Positions 52,099-61,687 are shown, counted from the stretch's first letter. The stretch is DNA of 64,000 nucleotides from Candidatus Bathyarchaeota archaeon (GCA_026014595.1 JAOZHY010000028.1:62001-126000), one strand, 5' to 3'. Numbers and translations are program-made. The notes: generated from the sequence alone by a model not told the origin.

Positions 52099-53363
52099 AG
52101 AAAACCGCTTTAAGACTAACAGCGATCTCAGTACTAATAGTCACAGCCTTGGGTGTTTCCCAATTTGGAAGTAGTTTAGGCAACTTTTTTCCTGAAATAC
52201 CGCCCATAAACACTGTTTATATACGAGCTGACGGCAGCATCGAACCTTCTACAGCACTCATAGCAATAGAGAATAACGTGTACACTTTAACAGGTGACTT
52301 AACCAACACCACGATAAAAATTGAGCGAGACGGCATCATTCTTGATGGCGCAGGCTACGCAATCATTGGAAACGACATCCAGTTTCACGCAGGAGTCGAT
52401 ATATCAAACCGAACAGGCATCACAGTAAAAAACGTAGTCATCAACCAGTTCGGCACTGGAATACTGATGGAAAATGCGTCAAAGAACACTCTTAAAGAAA
52501 ACAAAATAACCAGTACTTATATAGCATTTAACATGGACAACGCTGACAGCAATATTATAGTCAGCAACACAGCAGTAACCTTGGACTACGGAATTTTCGG
52601 AACTGGGTCTTATAACCAAATCACGGATAACAATTTTAGCTGTGAATCAAATGACGGCTGTGCACATATGGGCATCAGCCTACGGTCAAGCAATAACAAT
52701 ACGTTAAGCCTCAACAACATCAGCCACGGCATTGGCATTAACTTTGCCGATTCACACTACAACACTATTTCGAACAACACATTAGTAGGCGGTAACACAG
52801 AACTGGATAGTACAGGAATACTCTTAACAAGATCAGCGAATAATCAAATTTTTGGCAACGTCATAAAAGAAAAAACCAGCGTGAGCTCATCTGGCTTACA
52901 TCTTTCATCTGAATCAGCAAACAACTTTATTTTCGAAAACCTGTTTGAAAGAAACACGAACGCTGTCGCTCTTTGCTACTATAGCGTTGCGGAGGCGCGC
53001 TCGGAAAACGTTTACAATAACACTTTTTATAGAAATTCTTTCGTAAATAACGCCAATAATGTTCGGATTGCAAAAGGAACACCCGTTAATCACTGGGACA
53101 ATGGACAACAAGGGAACTTCTGGAGCGACTATGAAGGCGTAGATAGCAACCATGACGGAAAAGGGGACACACCATACATAATTGACGAGAACAACCAAGA
53201 TAACTATCCACTTATGATTCCTTACAGCGTTGAAAGCGATGCGATTGTACTGCCTCAGGCTGAACCTTTTTTGATTATTATCGCCACTATTTTTATTGCT
53301 GTTGCTGTGGGTGCTGGCTTGTTGTTTTACTTGAAAAAACGTGGTCGAGGTCGGAACACATGA
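52095..53363 (+). CDS. Secreted NosD-like parallel beta-helix protein 3
   Basis: The 422-residue paralogue has entry VYIRADGSIEPSTALIAIENNVYTLTGDL, rungs GIILDGAGYAIIG and GITVKNVVINQFGTGILMENASKNTLKENKI, the acidic terminal GNFWSDYEGVDSNHDGKGDTPYII and a C-terminal helix with KKRGRGR tail. The start overlaps the previous stop (ATGA at 52095-52098). Confidence 0.88.
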   Translation: MKKTALRLTAISVLIVTALGVSQFGSSLGNFFPEIPPINTVYIRADGSIEPSTALIAIENNVYTLTGDLTNTTIKIERDGIILDGAGYAIIGNDIQFHAGVDISNRTGITVKNVVINQFGTGILMENASKNTLKENKITSTYIAFNMDNADSNIIVSNTAVTLDYGIFGTGSYNQITDNNFSCESNDGCAHMGISLRSSNNNTLSLNNISHGIGINFADSHYNTISNNTLVGGNTELDSTGILLTRSANNQIFGNVIKEKTSVSSSGLHLSSESANNFIFENLFERNTNAVALCYYSVAEARSENVYNNTFYRNSFVNNANNVRIAKGTPVNHWDNGQQGNFWSDYEGVDSNHDGKGDTPYIIDENNQDNYPLMIPYSVESDAIVLPQAEPFLIIIATIFIAVAVGAGLLFYLKKRGRGRNT

Positions 53364-55144
53364 AGAAGACAGCCTTAACTCTGGTGCTCATCTTGGCGTT
53401 ATCCATGGCTTCAATAGCTGGAACACAACTGGTGCATTTCTCATCCGCAAATTTTTTCCCAGAACAACCTCCCTCAGGGATTCAAATTACCAGCAGCGGA
53501 GCAGTTGAAGGGACAGACCTAATTCAGCGGAGCGGCAACGTTTACACTTTAACCGGAGACATCCACAGAACCATCGTAATCCTTCGCGACGGCATAGTGC
53601 TGGACGGCGCAGGCTACACCCTTCAGGGAAGCGGAATCGGCGCTGGAGTTTTCCTGCAGGAAAGAAACGGCGTCACAATAAAGAACTTGAGAATCAAGAA
53701 TTTCCAGTACGGCATAAAATTCACCTGGCTAAACTATGGCGCCCCTGCGACTCCAAGAAGCAACAAGGTCATCGGCAACACGATAACCAACAACACGTAT
53801 GGCGTCGTGTTCTACGATTTTTCGTCAGGCAACGAGGTTTCCGACAACTACATCAGCGACAACACTTACGGCGTTGCCGCAGGTTCGCACACGGTTTTTA
53901 GGAATAACCAGTTCAGAAACAACGGCGGCGCCATCACGGAAAGCAGCTACAGCGTCAACGACATCGACGCTTCCAACACGGTGAACGGCAAACCAGTCTA
54001 TTACTGGGTGGATCAGCATGATAGGACGGTGCCTTCCGACGCTGGGTGGGTGGTGCTCAGAAACTGCAGCGGCATAACTGTCCACGGTTTAAGCCTCCAA
54101 GGCAATGGAGACGGCGGCGTTTCACTTTACTACACAAACGAGTCCACCATCACCAGCAACGTCATAACGAAAAATATAAACGGCATAAAGCTCACGGGCT
54201 CCTTTAACAACGTCATCTCCGACAATCACGTTGCCAGCAACACCGAGTATGGTATTTATCTTGACGGCGCTTCAAAAGCCAACACCATCTCTAGCAACAG
54301 GATAGAATCAAACGGAAAGGACGGCGTCAGCGTCTACGCACTCGACTCCTTAACGGGCAACATGGTCAGCCAGAACCAAGTGTCTGGCAATCTGGGAAAC
54401 GGGATTTCAGTTAACGGTGCCCAAAACTGGAAGATTATTGGAAACAACATCACGCTGAACAGAGGCGCTGGGATAAGCTTTCTGTACGGTTCAAGCAATA
54501 ACACAGTTAACGGAAACTACATTGCGGGGAACGGGCTGGGGATTCTGCTCAGTGACGCGGTTGAAAACAAAATCACATTCAACGCCATAACAGAAAACAA
54601 CGGCTGGGGCATCGAACTAAACGGCTCCCAGGCAAACAACCTTATTCACCATAACAACTTCATCAACAACAACGTCACAGGGCTTCAAGTGCGAGTTGCA
54701 GGCGTCTTCGATTTTCCTGATTTCAACAAGCCACAGACGAGCGAGCCAGAACCACCCAAATTCGTAGCCGGCGCCGCCAACGTTTGGGATGACGGCAAGA
54801 AAGGAAACTACTGGAGCGATTATAAAACCAGGTATCCAAACGCCTCGGGAATCGGCAACACCGGCGTCGGCAGCACTCCTTACTTCATTAACGAAAATAA
54901 CATAGACCGTTACCCACTCATGTCACCTCTTCAAATCTCCATTGAGTTGCCACCAGACTCGCCCACATCACCTTCTCAGGAACCCACGCCGTCAACAAAG
55001 TCTCAAACGGAACAAGCGCCTTTCCCAGCCGCGCTCTTCATAATTTTTGCAGCATCTACAGTGATAATTGGCTTAGGTTTAATACTGCACTTCATAAAGC
55101 GCAGACATTCAACACAGCTCCAACCTCAACCACCCTTTAAATAG
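53360..55144 (+). CDS. Secreted NosD-like parallel beta-helix protein 4 (longest)
   Basis: At 594 residues this paralogue has about ten more rungs than its neighbours (ITNNTYGVVFYDFSSGNEVSDNYISDNTYGV; VSGNLGNGISVNGAQNWKIIGNNI) and a NosD-type insertion NDIDASNTVNGKPVYYWVDQ. The end-loop is changed: GNYWSDYKTRYPNASGIGNTGVGSTPYFI lacks the Asp-rich calcium-like run. A Ser/Pro/Thr linker, membrane helix and basic tail follow. The start overlaps the previous stop (ATGA). Confidence 0.88.
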   Translation: MKKTALTLVLILALSMASIAGTQLVHFSSANFFPEQPPSGIQITSSGAVEGTDLIQRSGNVYTLTGDIHRTIVILRDGIVLDGAGYTLQGSGIGAGVFLQERNGVTIKNLRIKNFQYGIKFTWLNYGAPATPRSNKVIGNTITNNTYGVVFYDFSSGNEVSDNYISDNTYGVAAGSHTVFRNNQFRNNGGAITESSYSVNDIDASNTVNGKPVYYWVDQHDRTVPSDAGWVVLRNCSGITVHGLSLQGNGDGGVSLYYTNESTITSNVITKNINGIKLTGSFNNVISDNHVASNTEYGIYLDGASKANTISSNRIESNGKDGVSVYALDSLTGNMVSQNQVSGNLGNGISVNGAQNWKIIGNNITLNRGAGISFLYGSSNNTVNGNYIAGNGLGILLSDAVENKITFNAITENNGWGIELNGSQANNLIHHNNFINNNVTGLQVRVAGVFDFPDFNKPQTSEPEPPKFVAGAANVWDDGKKGNYWSDYKTRYPNASGIGNTGVGSTPYFINENNIDRYPLMSPLQISIELPPDSPTSPSQEPTPSTKSQTEQAPFPAALFIIFAASTVIIGLGLILHFIKRRHSTQLQPQPPFK

Positions 55145-55197
55145 GGAGAGGGAGAATGCAGTCTTTACGCGCAGTCTCACATTTAGATGAGTTTAGA

Positions 55198-57183
55198 TTA
55201 TGCGACTAACGTTAATAGTCTCAAAGCAACTCCGCCCAAGCTTATGGCAAAGACTATTTCGAACATTGTTATGGACAGTGCTTTCTTCCAGCCGAACTCT
55301 TTGACTAAAGCCGCGATGGTTGCTATGCAGGGTATGTAAAACATTGCCACCAAAGTGAACACAACCATCTGAACCGGCGTCAGAACCTGGGCAAAATTGG
55401 TTGTTCCCAGAAGAGCAGCCAGCATAACCAGCGACAACTCCTTTCTCAGCACACCAAATATTAGCGTTATCCCCGTGATAGCTGGCAAGCCTAACCATGT
55501 TACTGTTATGGGGCTCAGCGTTGCGGCTACTGGCTCCAGTAATCCTGCAACTTCCGCAAGTTTCAACGCAAAGCTTCCTGCAATTATCAGCGGGAATGCT
55601 ATTTTTATGAATTCAGCCACTCTAAACCATGTCTGTTTCAAAATAGTCTTCAAATGAGGCCACTTGTAATCATGCATTTCCATAATTAGCGCGGTTGATT
55701 CTCCAGGAACAACTTTAAACGCCAGCCTTCCAAGAACGAAGATAACCAGCAAATTAAAAATATAAAGTGCCAGCGCCCATTGGATGCCCAAAAATTTGCC
55801 TACTAAACCGAGTATTATAATTGTGGTTGCGGCGCAAGGCACCAGCGTTGTAACAAACGCGGCAAGCAGCCTTTCTCTCTGTGTCTCCATTATTCTACAT
55901 CCTAAGCAAGCGGGAACATTGCAGCCGAAACCAAGCATAATAGGAATGAAGGCTTTTCCATGCAGCCCCATTTTATGCATGATGTTGTCCATCAAAAACG
56001 CGATTCGACTAAGGTATCCCGAGTTTTCCAAGAAGTACAGTATGATGTAAAAGGGAATTATATATGGCAGAACTATTGTGACGCCGGCGATAAATCCTTC
56101 CATAATACCGCCCCATACTATGCTGCCAGTTATTCCTGTTCCAAACGCACTCGTAAAGAGCGGTTCCAAGCCATTAAACAAAGTGCTTAGCAGACCTGAG
56201 GTGTAGTCTCCAAAGGTGAAAATAGAATAGAAAACTAAAAGCAGCGAAGAAACCAGCGTCAAGTACCCAGTGATTTTATGGGTTGTAAAATTATGTAGCC
56301 GCTCCCCCATGGTGGGTCTTATGGGCGGAACCAACTTCTGCGCTGCTCTGGCTATGCAGCCAGCCGCTTCATATCGTTCCGACGTTATCACGGTTGAGCA
56401 ACTGTGCCCATGAATGCTCTTAATTTCATCTGCAAGTTTTTTAGCGGTAGAGACTATCTGCGGCGCTATCCTTTCGATCTCTCTTTCTATCTCTTCATCC
56501 CCTTCCAGTAACTTGATGGCCACGTATCGCCGTGGATAAACAACCTGAACCTCTTTCAGAGCTTTAGTGAGCAAGTTGATTTTTTCTTCAATTTCTTCTC
56601 CGTATCCCACTTCAGCAGGTTTTTCTCTTGGGCCTTTTTCAATTGTTTCTATGGCTTTCTCCAAAAGCCTGGTAATGCCAACTCCTTTTACGGCGATAGT
56701 TGGCACAACGGGGATTCCCAAACGCTCCTCCAATTTGTTTACGTCCACTTGGATGCCTTTGTTTTTTGCAATATCCATTTGGTTTAGGGCTATAATGATA
56801 GGAGTTTCCAGTTCCATAAGCTGCAAAGTGAAAAAGAGGTTTCTCTCGAGGACTGAAGCATCTACAACATTTATGACTATGTCTGGTCTCTCAACCGCGA
56901 TGTATTTTCTTGAGACCAGTTCTTCTAATGAATAAGTGGAAAGCGAGTATATTCCTGGCAAATCCACAACATCTATCGTGTAACCTTTGAAATGCAGTGT
57001 TCCTTCAGCTCTTTCAACTGTTTTTCCAGGCCAATTGCCGATGTGCTGATGTAAACCAGTCAAATGGTTAAAAATCACAGATTTTCCGACGTTGGCATTC
57101 CCAGCCAAAGCTATCTTGAGACGTTTGCTGGTTTTTTGATTAATTTCTTTTTTGTTTAAATATGAACAAGAATGACAGGACAT
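55198..57183 (-). CDS. feoB: Ferrous iron transporter FeoB
   Basis: Fe(II) importer of 661 residues. It has an N-terminal GTPase with G1 GNANVGKSVIFN, G3 DLPGIYSLS and G4 NQMD; a helical GDI region; and the membrane part with two Gate motifs (LGFGCNVPACLGCRIMETQRERLLA; LVPCAATTIIILGLVG) in which the Cys/Pro residues are conserved. A short cysteine pair CHSC lies at the N-terminus. The start ATG 57183 has GGTGA upstream; an in-frame GTG 57192 is less likely. It follows the DtxR-FeoA gene by 8-16 bases and is probably co-transcribed and iron-repressed. Confidence 0.95.
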   Translation of the reverse strand: MSCHSCSYLNKKEINQKTSKRLKIALAGNANVGKSVIFNHLTGLHQHIGNWPGKTVERAEGTLHFKGYTIDVVDLPGIYSLSTYSLEELVSRKYIAVERPDIVINVVDASVLERNLFFTLQLMELETPIIIALNQMDIAKNKGIQVDVNKLEERLGIPVVPTIAVKGVGITRLLEKAIETIEKGPREKPAEVGYGEEIEEKINLLTKALKEVQVVYPRRYVAIKLLEGDEEIEREIERIAPQIVSTAKKLADEIKSIHGHSCSTVITSERYEAAGCIARAAQKLVPPIRPTMGERLHNFTTHKITGYLTLVSSLLLVFYSIFTFGDYTSGLLSTLFNGLEPLFTSAFGTGITGSIVWGGIMEGFIAGVTIVLPYIIPFYIILYFLENSGYLSRIAFLMDNIMHKMGLHGKAFIPIMLGFGCNVPACLGCRIMETQRERLLAAFVTTLVPCAATTIIILGLVGKFLGIQWALALYIFNLLVIFVLGRLAFKVVPGESTALIMEMHDYKWPHLKTILKQTWFRVAEFIKIAFPLIIAGSFALKLAEVAGLLEPVAATLSPITVTWLGLPAITGITLIFGVLRKELSLVMLAALLGTTNFAQVLTPVQMVVFTLVAMFYIPCIATIAALVKEFGWKKALSITMFEIVFAISLGGVALRLLTLVA

Positions 57184-57199
57184 AAAAGTCACCGATTAG

Positions 57200-57919
57200 C
57201 TAGCTGGTTCTTTCCACTTCTACGAAAACTTTTGAGGCGACGCCTTTTCCAAGGACAAGTTTTGAATTTCTAACTGATAATTCGACAGGACCTCCGAGCG
57301 GTGCGACTCTTTCGACGCATATTTTGGTGCCAGGTGTAAGTCCCATGTCTAGTAGCCGTTGGAGCACGTTGTGCCCGCCTCTGATGAAGGATATTTTGCC
57401 GCATTGGCCCTCTTTGAGGTGTGTCATGGCTACCAAGTTTTGGTTGTGTTTTCCAACTTCTTCTAAACCTTGGTTGTGTAGTCGTATGCATTCTTCGCAG
57501 CTGCTTATCATTAGGTCGCATGGCGGGATTTCTTTTCCGTCGTCTGGACATTGTTCAGGATGCTTTAGGAGTCTGCAAAGCGATTCTTCCGCGTCATCCG
57601 ACAGACTGTGCTCCATTTCACAGGCTTCTTTGTGGACCTTCTGGCTGTCAATTTTCAACACATCATGCAGGAATCTTTCCAGCAACCTGTGTTTGCGCGC
57701 TATTTTCTCGGCGATTCGTCTGCCGGTCTCGGTCAGCGTTGTTCCGTGATACGGTGAATATTCTATGTAGCCTTTGTCAGCGAGCTTCTTCAGCATCTCG
57801 GTTACGCTGGCTGGAGCCACCTTTAGCGCTTTTGACATGTCTGTTGTGCTTACGGTTGCGCCGTTTTGTGATAGTTCGTATACGGTTTTTAGGTAGTCTT
57901 CTATGCTTTTGCGCGGCAT
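57200..57919 (-). CDS. DtxR/MntR-type metal-dependent repressor fused to FeoA domain
   Basis: The 239-residue protein has a winged helix (MPRKSIEDYLKTVYELSQ, VSTTDMSKALKVAPASVTEMLKKLADKGYIEYSPYHG), the metal-binding/dimerisation region with EACEMEHSLSDDAEESL and several ligands, a cysteine-containing linker (CPDDGKE, CDLMISSCEEC), and a C-terminal FeoA/SH3-like domain (LDMGLTPGTKICVERVAPLGGPVELSV). It probably senses Fe(II) and controls its own operon with feoB. Two palindromes of the DtxR type sit at its promoter. Confidence 0.94.
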   Translation of the reverse strand: MPRKSIEDYLKTVYELSQNGATVSTTDMSKALKVAPASVTEMLKKLADKGYIEYSPYHGTTLTETGRRIAEKIARKHRLLERFLHDVLKIDSQKVHKEACEMEHSLSDDAEESLCRLLKHPEQCPDDGKEIPPCDLMISSCEECIRLHNQGLEEVGKHNQNLVAMTHLKEGQCGKISFIRGGHNVLQRLLDMGLTPGTKICVERVAPLGGPVELSVRNSKLVLGKGVASKVFVEVERTS

Positions 57920-57941
57920 TTTCTCTGTTCCCCAGCCATTT

Positions 57942-57957
57942 TTTAGGTATACCTAAA
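57942..57957. promoter_or_regulatory. DtxR-type operator, proximal
   Basis: TTTAGGTATACCTAAA is a perfect 16-bp palindrome of the archaeal/bacterial iron-repressor type. It lies 23 bases before the ATG of the DtxR-FeoA gene (minus strand), where RNA polymerase would start. Confidence 0.9.
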
Positions 57958-57978
57958 CCAAGCCAGCACTAATAAACG

Positions 57979-57994
57979 TTTAGGTATGCCTAAA
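57979..57994. promoter_or_regulatory. DtxR-type operator, distal
   Basis: TTTAGGTATGCCTAAA is nearly identical to the proximal box (one base changed). Centres are 37 bases apart. The TATA-like TTTATTAG (minus strand, about 57969-57976) lies between the two boxes, so binding at both would block initiation. The same spacer also lies before the divergent glyA gene, but its start is over 110 bases away. Confidence 0.88.
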
Positions 57995-58110
57995 AATTTT
58001 CATCCGTGAAAACACCAAAATCCCATGAAATCAAAACCATCAACGCTTCCAGTAACGGCTAAATAGTCCAAAGCCTATTTCGGATGATGTTTAACCGAGG
58101 AAGGATAAAA

Positions 58111-59448
58111 ATGGACAACTTCGCAGACCTCGTCCTCAAACTCGTCGAAGCAACCCGCAACCACGAACAATACCGAGACAAAGAATGCATAAACCTCATA
58201 GCAAGCGAAGGACTCAAATCGCCAGCCGTCAAGCAAATGCTCTGCCTCGCCGCAGACTTGGAAGGTAGATACGCCGAAGGCGAAAACGACCGCGAAGGAC
58301 ACGTCAAAAAACGCTACTACCAAGGCCAAAAGTACATGACGCTCATCGAGAATTACGCCACAGACCTTATGAAAAACCTGTTCACCTGCACCTGGGGTGA
58401 CTTGCGATTGGTTTCAGGCACACACGCGAACCTCGCCACGTTCAAAGGCTTGTCCACGGCGGCTAAGAACCGGAAAATGGTGGTCACACCCCTCAGTTGC
58501 GGCGCACACATATCTCACGATTACGCAGGCTTAGCCGGTTCAGTGCTCGGCTTGGAAAACATTAATCACGTTTACAACTTTGAAGAATTCAACATCGACC
58601 CCGACAAGTCAGCCGACGTTATCCGCGCCGCCAAACCGGGCATCGTGACGTTCGGCGGAAGCCTCTTCCTGTTCCCCCATCCCGTTAAAGAGTTAAAAGA
58701 GGTCTGCGACGAAGTTGAAGCGTACGTGGCTTACGACGCCTCCCACGTTCTGGGGCTTATCGCAGGCGGCGAATTCCAAGATCCGCTCAAAGAAGGCGCG
58801 GATTTCATAACTTCATCGTCGCATAAGACTTTCCCTGGTCCGCAGGGCGGTGTTATACTTGGAAACGCCAAGGACCAACGCATGGAAAAAGCGATAAAGG
58901 CGATTCAGTTTGCCATCTTCCCACTCAGCGCTTCTAACACGCATCTCGGCAGGTTGCCGGCGGTTGGAATAGCCGCTTTGGAGATGAAGCTCTTCGGCGC
59001 CGAGTTAGCCAAGCAAACCGTGAAGAATGCGCAAACGGCTGGGCAGTACCTATACGAGAACGGCGTAAAAGTTGTATGCCCCGACAAGGGCTTTACGAGG
59101 TCGCATCAGATAGCCGTGGATGTCTCCGATTTCGGCGGCGGCAAGAAAATAGCGCAAGACCTTGAAGACGCCAACATAATCCTGAATAAGAACCTGCTGC
59201 CCTACAACAACCAGAACGACCGCGACAACCCCTCTGGCTTGAGAATCGGGTTCCAAGATGTGACCAGACGTGGCTTCAAAGAAGGCGACATCAAGCACCT
59301 GTGCGACTTGATGCTTAGCGTGATTAAGGGTAAACGCAAGCCTTCGGAAGTGAAGGAAGACGTCATCGCCTTAAAGAAGGAATTCAATCAGGTAAAATAC
59401 GGATTCCAAAGCGTGGAAGAAGCGGTGAACTACGTTAGCAAGACATAA
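58111..59448 (+). CDS. glyA: Serine hydroxymethyltransferase
   Basis: The 445-residue archaeal SHMT interconverts serine and glycine with a tetrahydropterin. It has NLIASEGLKSPAVK, GRYAEGENDR, the H-x-x-x-G-x-x-H PLP contacts in VAYDASHVLGLIAGG, and the PLP lysine in TSSSHKTFPGPQGG. GAGGAAGGA at 58097-58105 selects ATG 58111; the ATG at 58084 is too early. It is followed 32-62 bases later by serA, a natural serine/glycine unit. Confidence 0.95.
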   Translation: MDNFADLVLKLVEATRNHEQYRDKECINLIASEGLKSPAVKQMLCLAADLEGRYAEGENDREGHVKKRYYQGQKYMTLIENYATDLMKNLFTCTWGDLRLVSGTHANLATFKGLSTAAKNRKMVVTPLSCGAHISHDYAGLAGSVLGLENINHVYNFEEFNIDPDKSADVIRAAKPGIVTFGGSLFLFPHPVKELKEVCDEVEAYVAYDASHVLGLIAGGEFQDPLKEGADFITSSSHKTFPGPQGGVILGNAKDQRMEKAIKAIQFAIFPLSASNTHLGRLPAVGIAALEMKLFGAELAKQTVKNAQTAGQYLYENGVKVVCPDKGFTRSHQIAVDVSDFGGGKKIAQDLEDANIILNKNLLPYNNQNDRDNPSGLRIGFQDVTRRGFKEGDIKHLCDLMLSVIKGKRKPSEVKEDVIALKKEFNQVKYGFQSVEEAVNYVSKT

Positions 59449-59510
59449 TCAGCCTTAAAAGGCAGCTAAAGGAATTTAAGTTGGAAAAATTGGAAGGAGC
59501 CTGCACCAAA

Positions 59511-60695
59511 GTGAAAGTGTTACTGAATGACGGCTTAGAAAAAGAAGGAATCCGACTATTCGAAGAATCAGGCATAGAGACGGACACGCGGAAGAGAGAC
59601 CTAAACGCACTCATCAAGGATATTGGTCAATTTGACGCGTTAATCGTGAGAAGCGCCACCAAAGTCACACGCGAAGTTCTCGAAGCCGGCGCCAAAGGGA
59701 AGCTGAAAATCGTGGGCAGAGCAGGAGTCGGCTACGACAACATCGACGTGGCTGCCGCCTCCGATTTCGGTATCGTTGTAAAATCGGCGCCGTATGGAAA
59801 CACGAACGCGGTGGCAGAATTAACCCTTTGCCTAATGCTGAATATTTCAAGAAACGTTCCTCAAGCACATCAGTCGCTGAAAAACGGCGTCTGGGTTAAG
59901 GGGAAATTCAAAGGAACCGAACTTGCCTACAAAACGCTCGGCATTTTAGGCTGCGGGAAAATCGGACAAAGAGTAGCGGAAATCGCCCGCCGCGGCTTCG
60001 ACATGGAAGTCATCGGCTACGACATAAAACCATGCGCCGAATCAAGCATAAAATTCACCTCCAAAGAAGAGGTGCTTGCCAAAGCGGATTTTGTAAGCAT
60101 CCACACAGGCGGAAACGAAGTGATAGTGGGCGAGGAAGAACTGGCGCTCATGAAACCAACCGCTTACCTCATCAACACTTCAAGAGGCAGCAACGTTGAC
60201 GAACGGGCACTGTATAACGCGTTGAAAAACGGAAGAATAGCTGGCGCAGCACTTGACGTTTACCAAGAAGAGCCAAAAACGGAAGGCAGCGAATTCAGAA
60301 ACAGACTGACAGAGCTTGACAACGTAATTTTTAGCTCACACTTGGGCGCGTCAACCATAGAAGCGCAGAGAGAAACCTCCATAGAAATCGCGCGCGTCGT
60401 TGCTGGCTATCTCTTGGGAGGCGACTTCACCAGCGCAGTGAACGCCGGCGAAAGCATAGAACTGGAAGAAAAGCCAGTCTATACACTGTTCATCCACCAC
60501 CGAGACGTTCCCGGAGTGTTTGCAAACATTGACAAGGTCTTGGCGGACAACGACATAAACATACGCGCCAACTATTCCAGGCAGATCGGCAAGAGCGGCT
60601 ACGCTATCTCGGTGTACGTGGTGCACCAGAAAGTCGGTCCCGAGATCATTAAGACGCTTAAAGGAATTGCGAACGTCTGCAGCGTGAGAGTGTAA
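59511..60695 (+). CDS. serA: D-3-phosphoglycerate dehydrogenase
   Basis: The 394-residue enzyme has RAGVGYDNIDV, NAVAELTLCL, the NAD Rossmann GILGCGKIGQRVAEIA, Arg in NTSRGSNVDERAL, Glu in YQEEPK and catalytic His in SSHLGASTIEAQ. An ACT-like regulatory domain closes the protein (YTLFIHHRDVPGVFANIDKVLADNDINI). The first reaction of serine synthesis is assigned; whether the ACT domain senses serine is not shown. GTG 59511 is preferred because GGAAGGAG lies at 59492-59499; TTG 59481 is in frame. Confidence 0.92.
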   Translation: MKVLLNDGLEKEGIRLFEESGIETDTRKRDLNALIKDIGQFDALIVRSATKVTREVLEAGAKGKLKIVGRAGVGYDNIDVAAASDFGIVVKSAPYGNTNAVAELTLCLMLNISRNVPQAHQSLKNGVWVKGKFKGTELAYKTLGILGCGKIGQRVAEIARRGFDMEVIGYDIKPCAESSIKFTSKEEVLAKADFVSIHTGGNEVIVGEEELALMKPTAYLINTSRGSNVDERALYNALKNGRIAGAALDVYQEEPKTEGSEFRNRLTELDNVIFSSHLGASTIEAQRETSIEIARVVAGYLLGGDFTSAVNAGESIELEEKPVYTLFIHHRDVPGVFANIDKVLADNDINIRANYSRQIGKSGYAISVYVVHQKVGPEIIKTLKGIANVCSVRV

Positions 60696-60777
60696 CCCTG
60701 CGCTGAGATTCCAAAAAATTGAAGGGGAACGCTGGAAGCTTTTTCACAGCTAACTCCAGCTTAGGATGCGCTCCTGT

Positions 60778-61569
60778 TTAGAGTTCTGCTTCTTGTATGA
60801 AGGCGCCGTGCCAAGTGTGGTACCAGACCTGTCCCGTGTAGCCGTTGACGCTTAGCATGCCGTATGTGTTGCCGTTCAGCAGCACGTCAACGTGGTAGTA
60901 GCCGTAGAACGTGTCTATGTCGCCGACTGTGGTTCCCGCGTAGTATGTGTTAAGGAACTGTTGGGCGTTTGCTTTTGCCTGCTCCGCTGTGACGGACATC
61001 GCTGTTGTCGGTGTTCCTCGTAGCCAGCCCATCATACCGCCGCTCATCATGCCGTACTTGGTGTTCCATATCATGTTCGGTCCTGGCTCAGGATAGACGT
61101 GTCCTGTGTACTTGTCGATGAGCATTTCGAAGGCGCCGTTGCCCGTGCTCTTCTCGTAGATTAGCACGTAGAAGTTCTGCGTGTACTCTTCGACCTCGTC
61201 AACTGCTAAGTTGGGGTTGTTCAGCGAAGCCGCGTAGTTCTGTGCGATGGTGACTGCGTTGTCGATGGGTATCGGGGTTGCAGTAGCGTTGGGGGCTGGG
61301 TATGCGGAAGTCACGTACCAAGAGCCCATGCAGCCTCTACCGCCATAACGGTACGGATACGCTGGTACTGGCTGCGCTCCCGAGTAAGGCTGTGCACCGT
61401 AGTTGTATGCGTTGCCGCCCATCATTCCGCCTGGGTAAACTCCGTTGACGTTTGTGCCGTAAGGATTGTAGAATCCCGGCGCGCCCATGTATGCGAACAC
61501 TGAAGCCGTTATCAACGCTGCGCCTGTTACTGCGAGTGCGATGGCAAGGACCATTTTCCATGCTTTCAT
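60778..61569 (-). CDS. Secreted protein with PepSY-like repeats
   Basis: The start ATG 61569 with GAGGTGA upstream gives a signal segment MKAWKMVLAIALAVTGAALITA. Then comes a Gly/Tyr/Asn/Pro-rich region (residues ~30-80), followed by two PepSY-like alpha/beta units (DNAVTIAQNYAASLNNPNLAVDEVEEYTQNFYVLIYEKSTGNGAFEMLIDKYTGHVYPE; SVTAEQAKANAQQFLNTYYAG...YHVDVLLNGNTYGMLSVNGYTGQVWYHTWHG). Such domains often inhibit peptidases or fold as cell-envelope proteins. The exact role is unknown. Confidence 0.75.
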   Translation of the reverse strand: MKAWKMVLAIALAVTGAALITASVFAYMGAPGFYNPYGTNVNGVYPGGMMGGNAYNYGAQPYSGAQPVPAYPYRYGGRGCMGSWYVTSAYPAPNATATPIPIDNAVTIAQNYAASLNNPNLAVDEVEEYTQNFYVLIYEKSTGNGAFEMLIDKYTGHVYPEPGPNMIWNTKYGMMSGGMMGWLRGTPTTAMSVTAEQAKANAQQFLNTYYAGTTVGDIDTFYGYYHVDVLLNGNTYGMLSVNGYTGQVWYHTWHGAFIQEAEL

Positions 61570-61621
61570 TCGATTCACCTCTACCATCATACAAAGCCGT
61601 CGGAGGGGTAAGAGAGTTTGC

Positions 61622-61687
61622 TGAAACAATAATGAAACAGTTTTTGAAACGGTCTAGACCATGACCAAACGAGCATTGTATATAAGT
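61622..61687 (+). promoter_or_regulatory. Direct repeats, palindrome and TATA box between the PepSY gene and dph6
   Basis: TGAAAC occurs three times at 61622, 61633 and 61645, spaced 11 and 12 bases, so on one face of the helix. A perfect 10-bp palindrome GGTCTAGACC follows at 61651-61660 and a TATA box TGTATATAAGT lies at about 61677-61687, some 35 bases before the dph6 start. The repeats could regulate either divergent gene. Confidence 0.5.
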
